Assembly (NCBI RefSeq): GCF_014873915.1 | Contig: NZ_JADBEJ010000005.1 | Span: forward strand, 3,410,001-3,474,000 | Direction: 5' to 3' | Origin: Amycolatopsis roodepoortensis | Lineage (GTDB): Bacteria > Actinomycetota > Actinomycetes > Mycobacteriales > Pseudonocardiaceae | Length of the DNA: 64,000 bases | Translations under genes and position numbers: made by a program | Shown here: positions 48,954 to 58,167 of the stretch, in pieces | Layout of the letters: the number at the start of each line of letters is the position of its first letter | Position numbering within the stretch: position 1 is the first letter of the stretch | Notes under the pieces: generated by a model | What the model was told of the DNA's origin: nothing | The model's input: only the letters and a program-made list of their open reading frames with translations | Databases searched by the model: none

Positions 48954-49700
48954 TCAGCCGAACCGCACGTGGGTCTGCCACAGCTTGAACAGCTCGAGAT
49001 CACCGAAGACGTCCTCGGCGTCCCGGCGCTGGTAGAGCGCCAGCACCAGCTCCGTCAGCGAGCCGCGCACGGTCACCGCGGCACCGCGCCGTCCCCTCTC
49101 CCAGGTCACCACCGAGCCGCCGAGGTCGAGGAACCAGGCGTGCTCCCCCGACTCGAAACCCACCGACCGGCCGGCCCCGAGGATCTCCCGCTTCTCCGGC
49201 CTGAACTCGAAGTGCAGCGGCAGCGCTTCGAGTTCCATCCACTCGTCGATCGCGTCGAGCGCGACTTCGGGCGCGGCGCGGAACTCCAGCCCGGCGGCCA
49301 AGGTCGCGTCGGCGCGATGGACCAGCGTCTCGTGCGTGAAGCGGCGCGCGTAGAACGACGCGGTCCGGTAGTGGAACGGCACCCAGACCTCGGTGTCCGG
49401 CCCCGATTCCCGCAGCGCCGACGCCAGCTCGAAAGCACCCTCCACCAGCCAAGACCCGGGCAGCGGGCCGGAATCGTCGCCGTCCACCCGGCGCACTTCG
49501 TCGTCGGGCACCGGCCCGGTCGCCCGGCTCCGGACGATCTCGGCCGCCCAGCGGTGCCCGGCGCCGAGATGCCGCACCAGCACGCCGAGTGTCCAGCCGG
49601 GGCAGGACGGCACGGGGGTCGTCAGGTCGGTGTCGGCCAGTTCGGTCGCGAGCAGTTCCGCCTGGGTGACGATCTCCGCGCAGTGCCGGTCGAAATCCAT
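48954..49700 (-). CDS. Mycothiol-dependent maleylpyruvate isomerase-like protein (MDMPI/DinB)
   Basis: A 248-residue four-helix metal-binding protein with the family start FDRHCAEIVTQAELLATELAD, VPSCPGWTLGVLVRHLGAGHRW (first metal histidine) and FTHETLVHRADATLA (second). It belongs to the DinB-like superfamily used with mycothiol, the thiol of actinobacteria. The true substrate is unknown; most members are uncharacterised. Confidence 0.9.
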   Translation of the reverse strand: MDFDRHCAEIVTQAELLATELADTDLTTPVPSCPGWTLGVLVRHLGAGHRWAAEIVRSRATGPVPDDEVRRVDGDDSGPLPGSWLVEGAFELASALRESGPDTEVWVPFHYRTASFYARRFTHETLVHRADATLAAGLEFRAAPEVALDAIDEWMELEALPLHFEFRPEKREILGAGRSVGFESGEHAWFLDLGGSVVTWERGRRGAAVTVRGSLTELVLALYQRRDAEDVFGDLELFKLWQTHVRFG

Positions 49701-49758
49701 CGGTTCCTCCTGATGATCGGTTCACCAGGGGGTCGGAGCCGGTTCACGGCTCTCGACA

Positions 49759-51045
49759 TCAAAGCCGTCCGGCCGCCTTCAACGCCAGATACCGGTCCGC
49801 CAGCCGCGGCGGCAGCTCCTCGGGCACGGCGTCGACGACCTCGACCCCGTGCCGCGCCAGCCGCGCGGTGACCTGGCGCCGTTCGGCCAGCACGCGCTCG
49901 GCCGCGGCCGCGTCGTAGACGGCTTCCGCGTCGCCACGGCCCGCCGCCATCTCGGCGACCCGCGGGTCCGCCACCGAAGCGATCATCAGCTGGTGCCGCG
50001 AGGTCAGCTTCGACAACACCGGGAACAGGCCTTCTTCCAGCGGCGCCGCGTCGAGCCCGGTCAGCAGGACGACCAGCGCGCGCCGCCGGGTCCGCCGCAG
50101 CACCTCGGCGACCATCCCCCGCGCGTCGGTCTCGACCAGCGACGATTCGAGCGGTGCCATGGCGTTCACCAAGGCGGGCAACAACTCCGTCGATCCCTGG
50201 ACCGCGGCGTGGACCTGCCGGTCGTAGGCGAGGAGGTCGACGCGGTCACCCGCCCGGGCGGCGAGCACGGCCAGCAGCAGGGCCGCGTCCATCGCCGCGT
50301 CGAGCCGGGGCGCGTCCCCCACCCGGCCCGCCGAAACGCGGCCGGTGTCGAGCACCAGCACCACGTGCCGGTCGCGTTCCGGGCGCCAGGTCCGCACCAT
50401 GACGTCGGACGCGCGCGCCGAAGCCCGCCAGTCGATCGACCGGACGTCGTCACCGATCACGTACTCGCGCAGGGAGTCGAATTCCGTGCCCTGTCCCCGG
50501 ATCAGCACCGCGTTGCGGCCGTCGAGCTGCTGCAGCCGCGCGAGCCGCGAAGGCAGATGCTTGCGGCTGTGGAACGGCGGCAGCACCCGCACGGTCCACG
50601 GCACGTCGTGCGAACCCTGGCGCGCGGCGAGCCCCAGCGGCCCGGTCGACCGGACGGTCACTCGCGCCGCGATCCGGTCGCCGCGCCGGGTCGGCAGGAG
50701 CCGCGTGGTCACGACGCGGCGTTCGCCAGGGGGCAACGTCAGCCGGTGCCGGTCGTCCGCGCCGGCGCTGGGCGGCCAGGCGTCCCGCAGCCACGCGCGC
50801 ACCGGACGGCCGCCGGGATTGGCCGCGGTGAGCGTGACCTCGCACGCCTCCCCCAGCCGCACCGACGTCGCGCCGGAGCGCGCGAATTCCAGCCGCCGCA
50901 CGCTCCCGGCGAGCAGGAGATCCAGCACCACCAACAGCAGCAGCACCGCCGCGGCCAGCCCGATCCCGGCCCACGAGGGCAGCAGGAAACCGACCACCGG
51001 CGCCGCGAGGAGCGCCAGCAGCCCGAGCCGCCCGGTGACGGCCAT
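49759..51045 (-). CDS. DUF58 (von Willebrand-like) membrane protein
   Basis: A 428-residue protein with two N-terminal helices, an Ig-like region and the DUF58 signature GTEFDSLREYVIGDDVRSIDWRASAR at about 185-210. A vWA-like domain follows with HVVLVLDTGRVSAG. In MoxR operons these act with the AAA+ ATPase in protein assembly or metal insertion, often linked to cell wall or respiration. Its ATG and the MoxR stop share a base (TGATG). Confidence 0.92.
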   Translation of the reverse strand: MAVTGRLGLLALLAAPVVGFLLPSWAGIGLAAAVLLLLVVLDLLLAGSVRRLEFARSGATSVRLGEACEVTLTAANPGGRPVRAWLRDAWPPSAGADDRHRLTLPPGERRVVTTRLLPTRRGDRIAARVTVRSTGPLGLAARQGSHDVPWTVRVLPPFHSRKHLPSRLARLQQLDGRNAVLIRGQGTEFDSLREYVIGDDVRSIDWRASARASDVMVRTWRPERDRHVVLVLDTGRVSAGRVGDAPRLDAAMDAALLLAVLAARAGDRVDLLAYDRQVHAAVQGSTELLPALVNAMAPLESSLVETDARGMVAEVLRRTRRRALVVLLTGLDAAPLEEGLFPVLSKLTSRHQLMIASVADPRVAEMAAGRGDAEAVYDAAAAERVLAERRQVTARLARHGVEVVDAVPEELPPRLADRYLALKAAGRL

Positions 51046-52034
51046 CAGCGCGGAACGGGCACGGACGCGAGGACCCGGTCCAGCACGCCGTCGGCGGTCG
51101 CGCCTTCGAGTTCGGCCTCGGGCCGCAGGTCGAGACGGTGCCGCAAAGCCGGGCGCGCCAAGGCTTTGACGTCGTCCGGGGTGGCGTAGTCACGGCCCGC
51201 GAGCCAAGCCCACGCCCGGGTCGCGGCGAGCAACGCGGTCGCGCCACGCGGCGAGACGCCGAGCCGCACCGACGGCAGCGACCGCGTCGCCCGGCAGACG
51301 TCGACGATGTAGGCGAGCACCTCGGGGCGCACGGTGACCCCGGCGACCGCACGCCGCGCGGCGTCGAGCTGGGCGGCCCCGGCGACCGACGTGACCCCGG
51401 CGGCGCCGAGGTCACGCGGGTCGAAACCCTGCGCGTGCCGGGAAAGAATGCCGAATTCGTCCTCACGGGACGGCATCGGCATGGTCAGCTTCAGCAGGAA
51501 CCGGTCCAGCTGCGCCTCGGGCAGCGGGTACGTGCCTTCGTACTCGACCGGGTTCTGCGTCGCGATGACGATGAACGGGTCGGGCAGCGGCCGCGTCTTG
51601 CCGTCGCTGGAGACCTGACGCTCCTCCATCGCCTCCAGCAGCGAGGACTGCGTTTTCGGCGGGGTGCGGTTGATCTCGTCCGCCAGCAACAGATTCGTGA
51701 ACACCGGGCCCTCGCGGAACGAGAATTCGCCGCTGTGCGCGTCGTACACGATCGAGCCGGTGATGTCGCCCGGCATGAGGTCCGGCGTGAACTGCACCCG
51801 CGTCGTCTCCAGGTCCAGCGCGGCCGCCAGTGCCCGCACCAGCAGGGTCTTCGCCACCCCGGGGACGCCTTCGAGCAGCACGTGCCCCCGGCACAGCAAC
51901 GCGATGATGAGCCCGGTGACGGCCGCGTCGTTACCCACCACGGCCTTCCCGACCTCGGTACGCAGCGCGATCAGCGCCGCCCGCGCGTCGGCGCCAGCGT
52001 CCCCGGCGTCCATATTGGACTGTTCGGTACTCAA
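51045..52034 (-). CDS. MoxR-family AAA+ ATPase
   Basis: A 329-residue AAA+ chaperone with Walker A GVPGVAKT (56-63), Walker B LLLADEINRTPPKTQ (around 115), sensor 1 FIVIATQNPVEYEGTYPLPEAQLDRF and sensor 2 SPRGATALL. MoxR ATPases remodel partner proteins with DUF58/vWA proteins. The TTG 52034 overlaps the upstream DUF4350 stop (TTGA) and has GGAG six bases ahead. ATG 52013 is an alternative start. Confidence 0.95.
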   Translation of the reverse strand: MSTEQSNMDAGDAGADARAALIALRTEVGKAVVGNDAAVTGLIIALLCRGHVLLEGVPGVAKTLLVRALAAALDLETTRVQFTPDLMPGDITGSIVYDAHSGEFSFREGPVFTNLLLADEINRTPPKTQSSLLEAMEERQVSSDGKTRPLPDPFIVIATQNPVEYEGTYPLPEAQLDRFLLKLTMPMPSREDEFGILSRHAQGFDPRDLGAAGVTSVAGAAQLDAARRAVAGVTVRPEVLAYIVDVCRATRSLPSVRLGVSPRGATALLAATRAWAWLAGRDYATPDDVKALARPALRHRLDLRPEAELEGATADGVLDRVLASVPVPR

Positions 52035-53155
52035 GACCGCTCCACCTCTCGTTCCACGACATCGAGTCCGTCCGCCAGCCGCACCAGCGCGGCGTCATCG
52101 GCGGGCGGGTCCCCGTACAACAGCGCGCCGATCTCCGCGGGCGCCCGGCCGGTCCGCGCGGCGACGGACGCCACGAGCGCGGCCGGTTCGGCGTCGCGGG
52201 TGAGCCCCAGCAACGGCCGGAGCCTCGCGCGGGCCGCCTCCCGCAAGGTTTCACCGGCGTGCGCGGCGGCCTTCGCCTTGCGATACAACCTCGCCCGTCC
52301 TTCGGTGGCTTCCGCCGCGCGGACCACGACCGGGATCGGCTCGGTCACCACCGGCCCCAGCCGCCGCGAACGCCACAGCGCCAGCAGCACCACCGCGACC
52401 CCGGCCTGCAACGCCGCGTACGACCAGCCCGCCGGGATCAGCTCGGACAGCGGCTTCTTCTCGGTCTCCAGCGACGGATCGGCGGCCGTCGGCAGGTACC
52501 AGACCAGCCGCTCGTGCTTTCCGAGCAGCCGCATCGCCAACGCCGCGTTGCCCTCGTCGGCCAGCCAGTCGTTGGTCAGCGGGGTGGGGGTGCCGAGCAC
52601 GGTCACCGTCCCTTGTGGACCCGGGACCTCGAGATACGAGCCGCCGTAGCATTCCTGCGCCCTCGGCTGCGTGGCCGCATACTTCAGGCCGCCCATCGTC
52701 GCGTTCCCCGCCGCGACGGGATCCGCGGCCTCGCAGTCGGGCGGGCGGGTCTCGGTCTCGGCCTGGCCGTTCACCCGCACACCGGGAAGGATCTCTTCGA
52801 CCGTGCGAGGGCTCGGCTGCACCAGCACGACATGTTCGGCGTTCTGCCTGATCTCTGTGAAGGCGCTCTTGGGCACGTACTCGGGCTGGGTGATCAAGAC
52901 CGTCGCGCCCCTCGCGACCCCCTTGGCCTCGGCGGCGGTGCGCACGACCGGGATCTTGACGCCTTCCCGTTCCAGGAGGGTCGCCAGCGCGCGGCTGCCG
53001 GTGGGCTCGTACGAACCCGGTTCGAGCGCGCCGGTGGTCTGGTCGCCCCGCAGCAGGACGAGCAGCGTCCCGGTCAGCACGATCAGGAGCACGACGGCGA
53101 GCGGGAGCCGCACCCCGCGCCAGATCCGGCGGGCGTCGGGTGAGACCGAGGTCAT
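52031..53155 (-). CDS. DUF4350 membrane protein
   Basis: A 374-residue protein with an N-terminal helix (LPLAVVLLIVLTGTLLVLLRG), an extracytoplasmic DUF4350 domain (YEPTGSRALATLLEREGVKIPVVRTAAEAKG, GATVLITQPEYV), a membrane helix at about 245 and a helical C-terminal tail. It is a fixed partner of actinobacterial MoxR/DUF58 operons. Function unknown. It overlaps the neighbours by 4 bp on both sides. Confidence 0.88.
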   Translation of the reverse strand: MTSVSPDARRIWRGVRLPLAVVLLIVLTGTLLVLLRGDQTTGALEPGSYEPTGSRALATLLEREGVKIPVVRTAAEAKGVARGATVLITQPEYVPKSAFTEIRQNAEHVVLVQPSPRTVEEILPGVRVNGQAETETRPPDCEAADPVAAGNATMGGLKYAATQPRAQECYGGSYLEVPGPQGTVTVLGTPTPLTNDWLADEGNAALAMRLLGKHERLVWYLPTAADPSLETEKKPLSELIPAGWSYAALQAGVAVVLLALWRSRRLGPVVTEPIPVVVRAAEATEGRARLYRKAKAAAHAGETLREAARARLRPLLGLTRDAEPAALVASVAARTGRAPAEIGALLYGDPPADDAALVRLADGLDVVEREVERS

Positions 53156-53793
53156 CCGGCCGCCAAGGCGACGGGCCTGGCACGGCGGCAGCTTTCGTCC
53201 AATTCGGACAGTGACCGGTAGCCGGCCTCCGTCGCGGGGATCCCGCCGTAGTGGACGTCGTCGAACAACCGGGCGCCCGCGCGCAAGGGAACGGCCACGT
53301 CGGGCAGCAGCCGTCCGGCTTCGATGGCGGCCTCGTCGGCGGTCCGGCCCGACTTCTCGTCCAGCAGCGCGCGCTCCTCCAAGGACCGCACCACGGCACG
53401 GAACCGCTCACGGACGGCGTCGTCGAAGTCACCGCGCGACGCGGCCTCCTCGGCCGCCTTGCGATGTTCGCCGGACGCCTTGCGCTGCCCGGCGAAAACG
53501 GCCCGGCCGCTCTTGGCCGACGTCGCCAGCGGACCGGACTTGAGGCGGATCACCACGACCAGCACGATCAGCACGAGGACCAGCAGCAGCACGGCGAAGA
53601 TCCCGCCGGGCACCGCGCTGTCCACCTTTTCGAGGAAGCCCAGCAGCTTTTCGACCACCCAGTTGAACGCTTCGGTCAGCCAGCTCGGCCTCGCGGCCAG
53701 ATAGCCCTCGCCCGAGAGCTCCTCGGCCGCGCGCAGCCGGGCGGTGTCCCGATCGATGTCGACCGGGACCTCGGTGAGGAAGCGCGTCACCAT
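53152..53793 (-). CDS. DUF4129 protein
   Basis: A 213-residue protein. A single helix (GGIFAVLLLVLVLIVLVVVIRL, residues 63-84) and a C-terminal DUF4129 helical domain (SRGDFDDAVRERFRAVVRSLEERALLDEKSGRTADEAA) are clear. In related operons DUF4129 domains are fused to transglutaminases; here it is alone. The gene overlaps the upstream membrane-protein gene by 7 bp. Confidence 0.87.
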   Translation of the reverse strand: MVTRFLTEVPVDIDRDTARLRAAEELSGEGYLAARPSWLTEAFNWVVEKLLGFLEKVDSAVPGGIFAVLLLVLVLIVLVVVIRLKSGPLATSAKSGRAVFAGQRKASGEHRKAAEEAASRGDFDDAVRERFRAVVRSLEERALLDEKSGRTADEAAIEAGRLLPDVAVPLRAGARLFDDVHYGGIPATEAGYRSLSELDESCRRARPVALAAG

Positions 53794-54941
53794 GCCTGCG
53801 GCGGGGGCGGCGTCGCGATCCCGGCCGCGCGGGCCAGCTCGATGTCCATGCCCTCACGGCGCATCCGCTGATCGATGTAGAGGATCACGGTGACCAGCGC
53901 GGTGAACGGGCCGACGATCGTCTGCGCGATCACCGTGCCCACCGACTGCAGGATCAGATCGCCGGTCGACGGGACGTACAGCTGGTCCAGATCGCCGAAG
54001 ATGGACAGGAAGGCACTGAAGCTGAACGGGATCGTGATGATGGACGCCAGGAACGACGAGATCACGGTGGCCAGCAGCAGGATGCCGAAGACCCGCCAGA
54101 ACATCCCCGACACCAGCTTCACCGACCGGCGGAACGCCTCCATCACCGTGCCGCGTTCGAGGATGAACGCCGGGCTGGCCAGCGCCCAGAAGGTGTAGGG
54201 GATGATCGCGGGCAGCAGGCAGAAGATCGCGGCGACCATGATCGCGATCGTGTAGAGCACGGTCAGGCCGAGCAGCGGCAACAGCCGCGGCGTCGCCTCA
54301 CGCAGCGCCTCCTTGAAGGTGACCGGCTTGCCCAGCACGGCCTTGCCCATCAGGACGGTCAGGAATCCGGTGAGGACCGTCGTCCCGAGCAGGGTGGCGA
54401 CCAGGCTGATCGACGACGACGCCAGCGTCCCGCCGAGGACGCCGAGCATCTGGTTCATCAGTTCCTGATCGGTGGCCGCCGGGCCGAGATCGCGCATCCG
54501 CTCGAGATCGGCGGTGGTGTCGACCAGCAGCAGCCCGACCAGGTTGATGGCCGCGGTGAGCACGGCGGTGACCGCGGCGGCACCGAACACCATCCGCCAG
54601 TACTTGCGCATGGCGGTGACCGCGCCGTCGAGGATGTCGGTGAGGTTCAGCGGGCGCAGCGGGATGACGCCGGGCCTGCCGAGGCCGACCTTCCAGTTCG
54701 GATACTGCTGCTGCGGCGGCGGCTGATACGACGGCAGCGGAGGAGGCGGCGGCGTCGCCCCGGACGGGGACTGCCACTGCTGCTCCGGCGCCGGTGAGGG
54801 CGGCACTTCCCCCTGCGGCGGTGTCGGCGTGTCAGCCTGCGGCTGTGCTGGTTCCCCCGCCTTCGACTGCGCTGGTTCCCCCGCCTTCGGCTTCGGCATC
54901 TCGGTGCCTTCAGGCCCGGACGGTCCGCCGGTCTCCGTCAT
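53787..54941 (-). CDS. Proline-rich multipass membrane protein (first gene of MoxR operon)
   Basis: A 384-residue protein. Residues 1-85 are a Pro/Gln/Glu-rich cytoplasmic tail with imperfect KAGEPAQ repeats (KPKAGEPAQSKAGEPAQPQADTP). About six helices follow, starting LNLTDILDGAVTAMRKYWRMVFG, a text found in the glycerophosphodiester-phosphodiesterase-like membrane domain family. It is probably an accessory of the MoxR system. Start ATG 54941. Confidence 0.82.
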   Translation of the reverse strand: MTETGGPSGPEGTEMPKPKAGEPAQSKAGEPAQPQADTPTPPQGEVPPSPAPEQQWQSPSGATPPPPPLPSYQPPPQQQYPNWKVGLGRPGVIPLRPLNLTDILDGAVTAMRKYWRMVFGAAAVTAVLTAAINLVGLLLVDTTADLERMRDLGPAATDQELMNQMLGVLGGTLASSSISLVATLLGTTVLTGFLTVLMGKAVLGKPVTFKEALREATPRLLPLLGLTVLYTIAIMVAAIFCLLPAIIPYTFWALASPAFILERGTVMEAFRRSVKLVSGMFWRVFGILLLATVISSFLASIITIPFSFSAFLSIFGDLDQLYVPSTGDLILQSVGTVIAQTIVGPFTALVTVILYIDQRMRREGMDIELARAAGIATPPPPQAW

Positions 54942-55157
54942 GCGACAGCCCCTTACCCGTTCACGTTGCTTGCGCCCACTCTTCCAGAGGGTCCGACACC
55001 CAGCCAGAGCTGGGGGGACGACACTGATGGGTGACCGCTCGCCTCACGCTGGATACCCTCTGCAGCCGAGCTGTGGGTGGGGACACCGTTAGCTCGTTAT
55101 GCTGAACATCGGGCCGGGTACCCCCGGTTCGCCCCTAGAACCACCGGGACCGACTTG

Positions 55158-56243
55158 ATGACGCAACCGCCCCACGGCCAGTGGCCGCCACGCGGCGCCG
55201 TCCAGCCACCGCCGGTGCACGGCCAGCACCCTGCCCAGTGGCACGGCGCGCCGCATCACTTCCCGCCTCCGCCGCCGCGCAAGTCCGTGGGCGCGATCAT
55301 CGGTATCTGCCTCGGCGCGGTCGCGGTGCTGGTCCTCGGCCTGGTGGCGATCGTTTCACTCAATCGTGACGACTCCGATCACGTAGCGAACGCGGGCTAC
55401 AGCACCCTGCCGAACACGTCGTCGCGGGCGGAACTGCCGCCGAGCGGGTCTTCGTCGCCATCGTCCTCGACGAACCCGTTCCCGACGTCGCCGTCCAGGG
55501 CGCCGTCGTCGTCGAGCGGGCCGCAGAAGATCCTCAAGCTCGGCGACCACCCGATCCTCCAGGACCCCAACGCCGGCCTGCGGAACCGGGTCTGCACGCT
55601 GCCGCAGTGGCAGAGCAACCAGCAGGCCGCCGAGGCGTTCTTCACCGCGGCGGGCAAATGCCTCGACAACGCCTGGGGCCCGTTCCTCGACGCCTACGAC
55701 CTGCCGTTCACCCCGCCCGCGCTGCACTTCCCGACCGGGGCCAGCTTCGAGACCGAATGCGGCACGATCCAGGTGGGCATCGCGACCGCGGCGTACTACT
55801 GCGAGAACAACCTCTACGTGCCGTTCCGTGGTCTCCAGACCGATCAGTACGGCAACAACCCCGGCGTCTACCTGGCCCTTTTCGCGCACGAGTACGGGCA
55901 CCACGTGCAGGAGGTCGCCGGGCTGATGGACGCGGCCTGGCAGAAGATCTACGACGCCGGCCAGAACAGCCCCGCCGGGCTGGAGATGTCGCGGCGCAAG
56001 GAACTCCAGGCGCAGTGCTTCTCCGGGATGTTCCTCGGCGCGCACGTCGACCAGGGCGGCACGGTCAGCCGGGACATGTACAACAAGGCCTGGAACGACC
56101 AGGAGACCCGGGGCGACAACACCTCGCGCAGCCAGGACCACGGGACGAACGCGCACTACGCGTCCTGGTGGCGGGCGGGTGCGAGCAACAACCGGATCGC
56201 CGACTGCAACACCTTCTCGGCGCCGTCGAGCGCCGTTTCCTGA
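55158..56243 (+). CDS. Membrane-anchored neutral zinc metallopeptidase (second paralogue)
   Basis: A 361-residue relative of the protein encoded at 43528-44913. It has a shorter Pro/His-rich tail, one membrane helix (SVGAIIGICLGAVAVLVLGLVAIV, about 60-83), a Ser/Pro linker and the peptidase with HEYGHH at 244-249, plus the common EMSRRKELQAQCFSGMFLG block. A stop-codon-adjacent hairpin follows (56250-56304). The two copies may differ in substrate or time of use. Confidence 0.92.
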   Translation: MTQPPHGQWPPRGAVQPPPVHGQHPAQWHGAPHHFPPPPPRKSVGAIIGICLGAVAVLVLGLVAIVSLNRDDSDHVANAGYSTLPNTSSRAELPPSGSSSPSSSTNPFPTSPSRAPSSSSGPQKILKLGDHPILQDPNAGLRNRVCTLPQWQSNQQAAEAFFTAAGKCLDNAWGPFLDAYDLPFTPPALHFPTGASFETECGTIQVGIATAAYYCENNLYVPFRGLQTDQYGNNPGVYLALFAHEYGHHVQEVAGLMDAAWQKIYDAGQNSPAGLEMSRRKELQAQCFSGMFLGAHVDQGGTVSRDMYNKAWNDQETRGDNTSRSQDHGTNAHYASWWRAGASNNRIADCNTFSAPSSAVS

Positions 56244-56249
56244 GTCTTC

Positions 56250-56304
56250 GCGCGTGAAGGCCCCCTTCCCTCGGCTGAGCCGAGGGAAGGGGGCCTTCAC
56301 GCGC
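56250..56304. terminator. Long hairpin repeat after the second zinc peptidase gene
   Basis: Perfect 26-nt arms, starting GCGCGTGAAGGCCCCCTT, around the loop TGA. It is the same element as 11431-11487. It begins 7 bases after the stop codon. Confidence 0.82.
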
Positions 56305-56376
56305 TTGGGGGTAAGTGCCGCTCGCCGAGGGATGCGGTGCAGTGGGCGATTCCGGCTTGCCCGGGGCGGTCACGCG

Positions 56377-56428
56377 GGTCTCGTGAGTGGCAAGGACGGT
56401 TCTAACCGTCTTTGCCACTCACGAGACC
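56377..56428. terminator. Long hairpin before the convergent membrane-protein gene
   Basis: Arms of 25 nt beginning GGTCTCGTGAGTGGCAAGG pair with two mismatch positions around a 2-nt loop CT. It lies 5 bp from the end of the leftward gene at 56434, so it is its likely terminator. The stem sequence is not shared with the other hairpins here. Confidence 0.72.
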
Positions 56429-56433
56429 AGAGG

Positions 56434-56907
56434 TCAGGCGGTCACCGGCAGACGCGGCCCACGCAACACCAGGAAGACGTACATCCCGCCCGCGAAGCAG
56501 CTGAACACCAGCAGCGCCAGCCCGAGCGGCCGCCGCGCGTCGCTCGCTCCCGCCGTCGCCTCGGCCGCGTGCACGGCGACCGCGTCCCCCGAAGCGCCGT
56601 CTGGGACGACGACCTCGAGGCGCTCGCCCTTGCCGTGTCCGCAGGCGTTGAGCGAACCCTCCATCGGCTTGCCGCCGAATTCGAACTTGACCTTCTCGGT
56701 CGCACCGCCGCCCGTGCAGGGCGCGGGCTCGACGACCTCCGCCCGCACGGTCGTCCCCTTGGTCTCGTTCGAGATACCGAACAGCCCCGGCCCGGCGAGC
56801 CAGGCCAGGAAGATCACCAGCAGGCCGACCCCAGCCGCCACGGCCAGGGAGTTCCACCCCGGGGTGAGCCCTCTGGCGGGGTCCGATCGCTTGCGCACGA
56901 ACGCCAT
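56434..56907 (-). CDS. Two-helix membrane protein, function unknown
   Basis: A 157-residue protein with a helix at about 20-42 (SLAVAAGVGLLVIFLAWLAG), an extracytoplasmic region of about 90 residues with two cysteines (EPAPCTGGG and SLNACGHG) that could pair, and a second helix (LGLALLVFSCFAGGMYVFLVL) at the end. No family recognised. The ATG 56907 is my choice; a TTG 21 bases upstream is possible. Confidence 0.72.
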   Translation of the reverse strand: MAFVRKRSDPARGLTPGWNSLAVAAGVGLLVIFLAWLAGPGLFGISNETKGTTVRAEVVEPAPCTGGGATEKVKFEFGGKPMEGSLNACGHGKGERLEVVVPDGASGDAVAVHAAEATAGASDARRPLGLALLVFSCFAGGMYVFLVLRGPRLPVTA

Positions 56908-56937
56908 GCTCCCAGAACCTCGCGGCAAAACACAGAA

Positions 56938-57007
56938 GCCCTGGGAGGTGGTGGCAGCGGCAGAACAGACGAGCCCTGGGAGGTGGTAGCAAAGGTCCCC
57001 TGCTACC
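56938..57007. repeat. Direct repeat and module A hairpin at the K+ channel gene end
   Basis: GCCCTGGGAGGTGGT occurs at 56938-56952 and 56973-56987, 35 bp apart. The second copy runs into GGTAGCAAAGG...CTGCTACC (56985-57007), a module A hairpin that contains the channel gene's stop codon at 57003-57005. Confidence 0.7.
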
Positions 57008-58079
57008 GCTCGATCGTCTCCGCGGAGGTCACCTTCCGGATGTACAGCAGCTTGTCCCCCGGCTCGATCGCGTCGGCCTGCGGAGCGTCCACGCGGTACA
57101 GGACGCCGTCGCGGACGACCCCCAGCACGATGTCCGGCAGGTGCCGCGGCGAACCGCCCTCTTCGGACGGCTCCACCGGGCGTTCGGCGATCGCGAGGCC
57201 GGACTCGGGGGTGAGCAGGTCCTCGACCATGTCGACCACCAGCGGCGTCGACGTCGCCATGCCCAGCAGGCGTCCGGCGGTCTCGCTCGACACCACGACC
57301 TGGTTCGCGCCCGACTGCTTCAGCAGGTGGACGTTCTCCGCCTCCCGCACCGACGCCACGATGTGCGACTTCGGCGCCAGTTCACGGGCGGTCAGCGTGA
57401 CCAGCACCGCGGTGTCGTCCCGGTTCGGGGCGACGACGACGGCCTTGGCCCGCTGCACGCCGGCGACGCGCAGCACGTCGGCGCGGGTGGCCGAGCCGTG
57501 CACGGTCACCAGGCCGAGTGACGTGGCCGCTTCGAGGGCCTGCTGGTCGGTGTCCACGACGACGATGTGGTCGGGTTCGACGTTCTCGTCCCCGAGCAGC
57601 GCGTTGACCGCCGACCGGCCCTTCGTGCCGAATCCGACGACGACCGTGTGGTCACGCACTTTCGTCCTCCACTTTTGGATCTTGAAAGCCTGGCGGGAGC
57701 GCTCGGTGAGCACTTCGAGTGTGGTGCCGACCAGGACGATGAGGAAGAGCACCCGGAGCGGGGTGATCACCAGGACGTTGACCAGCCGCGCGGACGGCGT
57801 CGCGGGCGCGATGTCGCCGTACCCCGTGGTCGACAGCGACACGGTCGCGTAATAGAGGCTGTCGAGGAAGGTGAGCCCGTCGCCGTTGGCGTCGCGGTAG
57901 CCGTCCCGGTCGAGGTAGACGATCAAGACGGTCGCGAGCAGGGCGAGGACCGCGCCGATGATCCGTTTGAGGATCGACCGCAGCGGGCTGACCGTCAGTT
58001 CCGGCATCCGGATCACGCCGACGAGCTCGTGGTCCGGGCGGTCGCTCAACCTGACCGGGAAACGCTTGAGCACCTTCAT
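57003..58079 (-). CDS. Potassium channel with RCK (TrkA-N) domain
   Basis: A 358-residue two-helix K+ channel. Residues 35-110 form the pore module with the selectivity filter TTGYGD (84-89), and residues 140 onward form an RCK Rossmann domain (VVVGFGTKGRSAVNALLG, VVDTDQQALEAATSLGL) followed by TrkA-C. It corresponds to Rv3200c, and as in M. tuberculosis lies next to adnB (with one small divergent gene between). The stop codon is part of a repeated hairpin. Confidence 0.95.
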   Translation of the reverse strand: MKVLKRFPVRLSDRPDHELVGVIRMPELTVSPLRSILKRIIGAVLALLATVLIVYLDRDGYRDANGDGLTFLDSLYYATVSLSTTGYGDIAPATPSARLVNVLVITPLRVLFLIVLVGTTLEVLTERSRQAFKIQKWRTKVRDHTVVVGFGTKGRSAVNALLGDENVEPDHIVVVDTDQQALEAATSLGLVTVHGSATRADVLRVAGVQRAKAVVVAPNRDDTAVLVTLTARELAPKSHIVASVREAENVHLLKQSGANQVVVSSETAGRLLGMATSTPLVVDMVEDLLTPESGLAIAERPVEPSEEGGSPRHLPDIVLGVVRDGVLYRVDAPQADAIEPGDKLLYIRKVTSAETIER

Positions 58080-58167
58080 GCGCAGGCTCCGGCCTGGTCC
58101 GCGTCACTCACGGTCGGGAGGATAGCCGAAGATCCTCACCTTGAGCGCGGTATGCGAAGCTCAGGGC

